From positions 2,108,001 through 2,172,000 of the forward strand of contig CP021226.1 of the NCBI GenBank assembly GCA_003999685.1: a DNA stretch of 64,000 nucleotides, written 5' to 3'. This DNA is from Taiwanofungus camphoratus (Eukaryota > Basidiomycota > Agaricomycetes > Polyporales > Taiwanofungaceae). Both the position numbers and the translations under genes were made by a program. The notes under the pieces were generated by a model, which was given only the letters and a program-made list of their open reading frames with translations, had not been told where the DNA came from and did no database searches. Each line of letters starts with the position of its first letter. Positions within the stretch are counted from its first letter, which is position 1. Positions 60,068-64,000 of this stretch are shown in pieces.

Positions 60068-62041
60068 ATGGACACGCAGCAGTATGCAGGCCTCGTGTAT
60101 CAACACACAACTCAGCAGCAGCCGCCTTTTCTTGACAATCACGCTCGTCCCGCCCCTCTCAACCATTCTCCTCAAGACATGGCCTGGCACACCCAAACCT
60201 CGCCGCCAAACAGTTCTTCGTCCTCAGAGCACTCCTCTCATCTCTATTCTACCATGAACCGCTCGTCAGAACGGCTCGACTATGCCTCTCCCTCCACCCC
60301 CGCGTTCATTCCACGCCACCCTTCAGACAATTTCACCAATCACCACCAGCAATCTCCTACTCTTGATCACAACCCATCCAACCATCCGATGTCGTTTGAC
60401 TCGCCTCAGATAGAGAGCAGTATCGGTCCTAGTCGCATCCTCACTCGTCGCCGCGCACGCGCCGCCGCACAAAGTCATGATCAAGAAGAAGGCTCAAGCA
60501 GCGGCGCGTCCAGTCACACTTATGATGTTCGTAATTCACACTCACGCTCTGCTTCGTTCTAACCCGCCGTCTTCTGTCTAAAGCTACCGCAAAACTCTCT
60601 GGCCTTTGCTGGGCAGCCAATGTCGCGTCCTCATACGCCAGGTGGCATGGTTCCTTCGGAACCGCCGCCCAGGCTTCGCGACGGTGCCACTCCGCTCCCG
60701 ACGTCGTCTCAGTATTCTATGCCTCCTTCCTCTGTTTCTCCGTACACCTACATGCCCTCCCATTCGCGTTCAACGTCTGGCTCGACGTCAAACCCGCGCT
60801 CTGCATCACCAGCGCTCAGTGTCGCCTCTGCGCTCACCTCCGTATCGTCGTCTACTTCTGGCCCACCTCCACAGGGATATGTGTATCCCAATGGAGTGCC
60901 TATGTACGCACCGCCTGTGATAACACGCGCCAAGCATCGCAAGCAGCGCCTGTTTAGTACAGATCGCAAAAAGATCTGCCAGTTCCATGCTGAAAACCCT
61001 GGTATGAAACAGGAGCAGATAGCCGCACATTTCGGTGTAGAAAGAAGCACCATCAGCAAGATATTGAAGCATAAAGCTAAGTGGCTACATGTTCCTGAGC
61101 ATGAGGAAAATCCGGTCGCGAAGCAGAGGTAGGTATATTCTTTTGTCAGGGGTGTTGATGCCCGCTCTGACGCTTTCATTAGACCATCCAAGTTCCCTCA
61201 CCTCGAGCGCTGTCTTGAAAGATGGCTGATAGATTGCAGGAATAAGAGTATCATCCTCACCGACTCTCTTATCCGCACAAAAGCCAAAGAGGTCGCGCGT
61301 AACATGGGCCTCGGTGATGACAGGTTCAAGGCCAGTTCCGGTTGGGTGGAAAACTTCAAGCATCGCCAAGGTATCCGTCGAGGGGTATTCCACGGCGAGG
61401 GCACCAGAATGCAGCGGGTGCGGATCAACACCGCCTTTTACCCATCGCAGAAGGACTTCCAGAGGCCGGACGAGCTTGCTCACCTCCCCGACATGCTCCC
61501 GCCTGAACTCCCGCCACCTCCGCCTCCGCTAGATGCCGGCATGGACCAGGATTTTGAGTCCGACGACGAAGACGCGCGTCTGCGTCACGATGGCCATGAC
61601 ATGGACCCGTCCACTTCTCTGCGCCCTGCGTGGCAGGAGCATGGCCACTCGCCCATGTTTCCAGACCATTCTGGGGAAGGCGTTTCTCACTCCCCCGTTG
61701 CGCCCCACGATCCTGATGCTCCGGTTGAGATTCCTGACCATGTTCCTGTTCCCATCCACCGCGACGACGAGGACGGCCATGACGGAGAGACCGTTGCGTA
61801 CGTGACACCTCAGATCGAGATCTGCCCGCCCATCGAGATACCAACTGTTCGAGAGGCTGAGGAGGCGATGGACAAGGTCTTGGCGTTCCTCCGAGCTCCA
61901 GAACAGGACGGCAACGTTACGGACGACGAGCTGCTGGTCTGCATGAATATCAAAAAGGTGCTTTGGTCGCTCGTCCAGCGTGTTCCCTTTGATCGCACGA
62001 CGGTCATTCATCCCATTGAGGAGATCAGACCTCGAACGTAA
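60068..62041 (+). CDS. CENP-B-type double helix-turn-helix DNA-binding protein
   Basis: Three exons, 60068-60526, 60584-61128 and 61183-62041, giving 620 residues. The N-terminal 270 residues are Ser/Pro/His-rich. At about residues 285-335 an N-terminal psq-like helix-turn-helix follows KHRKQRLFSTDRKKICQFHA, with MKQEQIAAHFGVERSTISKI and LKHKAKWL. After the second intron comes the CENP-B/Tc5-type helix-turn-helix: PHLERCLERWLIDCRNKSII, IRTKAKEVARNMGL, then FKASSGWVENFKHRQGI. No DDE transposase core follows; instead there is an acidic, Pro- and His-rich tail (DQDFESDDEDARLRHDGHD) and a short helical end. This is the layout of domesticated pogo-derived regulators such as fission yeast Abp1/Cbh proteins and basidiomycete relatives. 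It is probably nuclear, with unknown targets. Confidence 0.9.
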
Positions 62042-62780
62042 TGAGGTTGCATTGTGGACGGTAGTCTGGCAGTGCAATCTGAAGGTATCAATGGCAGAAC
62101 GTGAGGTCCTTCGCTATGCATGTAAGTTTGTTTGGCAAAAACGTCCGCGCGTTTCTCCACTCCATGAATTGTCTTCCGTTGTATCCCTTGTCTCTTGCAT
62201 CATGGACCCCTCATCATCACCATGCAATTGTTCCCATCTCAAGCAGCATTCATTCATCATACATGCATTGCATTGTTATCGCTCTCCTTCAATCCCGATC
62301 ATGTCGTCCATTTTTCTTCTGATAGGGTTCAAGTCTCAATTATTCGTCGTTCCATCGTGTTACGCTGTATTCCCTTCTCGCTTTGGGCATCAATCTCGTA
62401 ACATACAATGCATCACATTCCATACGCCTTTGATTATATCCGCCGTTTTGTATCGACCAAAAAGACAATACACATGTTTGACGCGAACTGAACCCCCCAC
62501 ACCTAGGAGGATAAAGCTGCCGAGTAAGACGCCATGGCGTCCCTTGTAGGCGCGCCAATCGTTCAACATGGATTTGATACGGGTGGCGGAAGCCAGACAG
62601 CTCGGCTCCGACATGTCAATATGGGGCCCCTTCGAATCTGTCTTGGTAATAAAAAGTACCCTTGATTGGCGTGCATAGTGAGAAGCACTGAGGCCATTCT
62701 ATCTGGATCTGCAAAGATATCAACAGAGTCCGAGGTACCTCATGCAGTACGCTCACCTATCCCTAGTGCCTCCTGGTGAA
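62042..62780. other. Convergent intergenic region
   Basis: 3' regions of the CENP-B-type gene (+) and UPF0390 gene (-). A 189-codon plus frame (61980-62549) overlaps the CENP-B stop and reads as untranslated-region text. Nothing else seen. Confidence 0.4.
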
Positions 62781-63168
62781 TCATGATTTCTTGGCCTCTC
62801 CCTCTTTCGCAGACGCCCTGAGTTTGTAATGGCTGTGATTTTCAGATGCACGAGAATTGAGATGGAGCATACCCTTCCAAAGCCACATTCTTCATGATCG
62901 TCAGCTTTCCTGACGAAGCAGCGGAGGCGACCTGTTGCTCGATGCTTCTATTGATTTTTGCACTCAATTCCTGATCCAGTGAAATTTCAGCATGGACCTT
63001 ACAGAGGAACTAAAAACTAACCTTGTGCATCACAGCTTGTTTAACAGCAGCAGTTTTCTTGGGTGCAATGTACCGTCTGCCCTTCTTCGGCTGAGCTGCC
63101 GCTTTCGCTGCGTGACGACCAGCGGACGACTTCTGCTTCTGCAGGCCTTTAGTCTGTCCTTGCGCCAT
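62781..63168 (-). CDS. UPF0390 (DUF2462) small basic protein
   Basis: The ATG at 63168 gives MAQGQTKGLQKQKSSAGRHA, then PKKGRRYIAPKKTAAVKQAV and MHK, a donor GTTAGT, then ELSAKINRSIEQQVASAAS, SGKLTIMKNVALEG, a second intron, and ASAKEGEAKKS with TGA at 62781-62783. It has about 95 residues in three exons. The MAQG start, the PKKG...IAPKK core and the KI-IEQ-ASA-GKL-MK tail match the UPF0390 family (human C19orf53-like), small Lys-rich nuclear or nucleolar proteins of unknown role. It is head-to-head with the complex I gene. Confidence 0.85.
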
Positions 63169-63212
63169 TGTCGATAAAATAATGAAAAGAGTTTGAGAGT
63201 GAGCGGAACAAG

Positions 63213-63225
63213 TGACCAGTGGTCA
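63213..63225. promoter_or_regulatory. Perfect 13-base dyad in the shared divergent promoter
   Basis: TGACCAGTGGTCA (six-base arms around one G) sits in the 179-base gap between the start codons at 63168 and 63348. It could bind a dimeric factor serving both genes, or be chance. Confidence 0.25.
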
Positions 63226-63347
63226 GGGTTCCTAAGGAGTGTGCAGGAAAGGAAGGTGTGATTGTAAACCTCTCATACGTTCGGAAAATCCCGGTCTGTT
63301 GTCACAAACCGCGACTTGCTCAGCGTCCGCAACGTTGGCTAACTCAA

Positions 63348-63933
63348 ATGTTGGCAAGCTCTTCTCATTGCGTGCGCTTGCAGCGCGTCTTAGTCCGTCA
63401 AAGAAAGGTGTGGTTAGTTGTTATCTACGTGGTACACAGAATCCACATTCTGGTATCCAGCTACAGCGGGCGCTGCATGACCTAGCCATTCTGCCCAACA
63501 ATAAGCCTGCCATCGCTTATGGTCCTCCCGGGCGTAGTGCGACTACAGGACATGTTGCTACTGTCTTTGGATGTACCGGCTTTCTTGGTAGATATCTTGT
63601 GGCCAAACTCGGTGAGTCGGCTGCTTTGAGGTGCACGTTATACCATGCGGTTTTCACTAACGAAACCGCGGAACTTGCTAGCTAAGGCGGGCACTCACGT
63701 CGTCATACCATACAGGGATGAAGATGAAAAGAGACATCTCAAAGTGACGGGCGACTTGGGGCAAATCACGTCAATGGTTCGCAGAAATATTATTGCCGCG
63801 TCATTGCAACTTTGAAATCCATTTAACTCGTACGTTCCCAGGAGTGGAACCTTCGAAGAGATGACCAGACTGAAGAATGTCTCAGACATTCTGACATCGT
63901 CTACAACCTCGTTGGAAGGAACTACGAGACTAA
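63348..63933 (+). CDS. NDUFA9: NDUFA9-type complex I subunit (39/40 kDa), 5' part
   Basis: Exons 63348-63407, 63440-63611, 63682-63776 and 63842-63933 stay in frame; the gene continues beyond the window. The N-terminus (MLASSSHCVRLQRVLVRQRK) is Arg-rich with hydrophobic residues, as in a mitochondrial presequence. Next come PPGRSATTGHVATVFGCTGF and LGRYLVAKLAKAGTHVVIPY with the Rossmann GxxGxxG loop, then RDEDEKRHLKVTGDLGQI, EECLRHSDIVYNLVGRNYET. This is the SDR-like accessory subunit of mitochondrial NADH:ubiquinone oxidoreductase (Neurospora 40 kDa subunit), which binds NADPH near the quinone site. Confidence 0.92.
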
Positions 63934-64000
63934 GTAAGCTGGACAAAGCCCCACGTCTTTTTTTGGTGGACGAAAAGATTCAAACCACCGCTTTTCGTTT

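Overview
This window is nuclear DNA from a filamentous basidiomycete, most likely an Agaricomycete (mushroom or polypore). Every recognised gene is split by many short introns of about 50-65 bases with GTRNGT donors and YAG acceptors. The proteins are typical of such fungi: a secreted double-psi barrel protein, a Ser/Thr-rich GPI-type wall protein, an Ysc84-type SYLF protein, Bzz1, a Red1-like zinc-finger protein and a CENP-B-type DNA-binding protein. No rRNA, tRNA, CRISPR or long autonomous transposon was seen.

Layout. 1-3 kb: 3' part of a CDC25/arsenate-reductase-type rhodanese (+), convergent with COX20 (-), then a decayed F-box gene (+). 3.2-4.9 kb: aquaglyceroporin (-). 5-10.2 kb: gene-poor stretch holding a non-autonomous hAT element with an intact 8-bp target duplication and a possible second, older inverted-repeat element. 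10.2-13.8 kb: SYLF protein (+) and a membrane nucleotide pyrophosphatase/phosphodiesterase (-). 15.3-17 kb: Hsp90 co-chaperone Cdc37 (-). 17.9-21.4 kb: large SAM-dependent methyltransferase-like protein (+). 21.4-26.2 kb: a very GC-rich, probably non-coding island leading into an Mcm1/SRF-type MADS-box gene (26.2-27.4 kb). 29.1-31.6 kb: a tandem pair of uncharacterised helical proteins with a hydrophobic segment (-). 32.4-33.8 kb: histidine-phosphatase (phosphoglycerate-mutase-like) protein (+). 34.1-38.2 kb: Red1/ZFC3H1-like protein (+). 38.2-42 kb: no recognisable gene. 42-43.1 kb: NmrA-like oxidoreductase (-). 44.2-46.7 kb: GPI-type Ser-rich protein (+) and double-psi barrel secreted protein (-). 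46.7-50.7 kb: gene-poor, with an AT-rich repeat. 50.7-54 kb: Bzz1 (+). 56.5-58 kb: Caf1/Pop2 deadenylase (+). 60-62 kb: CENP-B-type protein (+). 62.8-63.2 kb: UPF0390 small protein (-), head-to-head with the NDUFA9-type complex I subunit (+) that runs off the window.

The genes are mainly dispersed housekeeping functions and do not form a pathway cluster. Weak themes are RNA turnover (Caf1, Red1-like), actin patches and endocytosis (SYLF, Bzz1) and respiratory assembly (COX20, NDUFA9). The most novel-looking item is the tandem helical gene pair at 29-31.6 kb. Next come the microexons in the phosphodiesterase and histidine-phosphatase genes, the GC-AG intron in the SYLF gene and the GC island. 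Gene ends and splice sites were read by hand from splice consensus and protein-family fit and have not been tested against transcripts.
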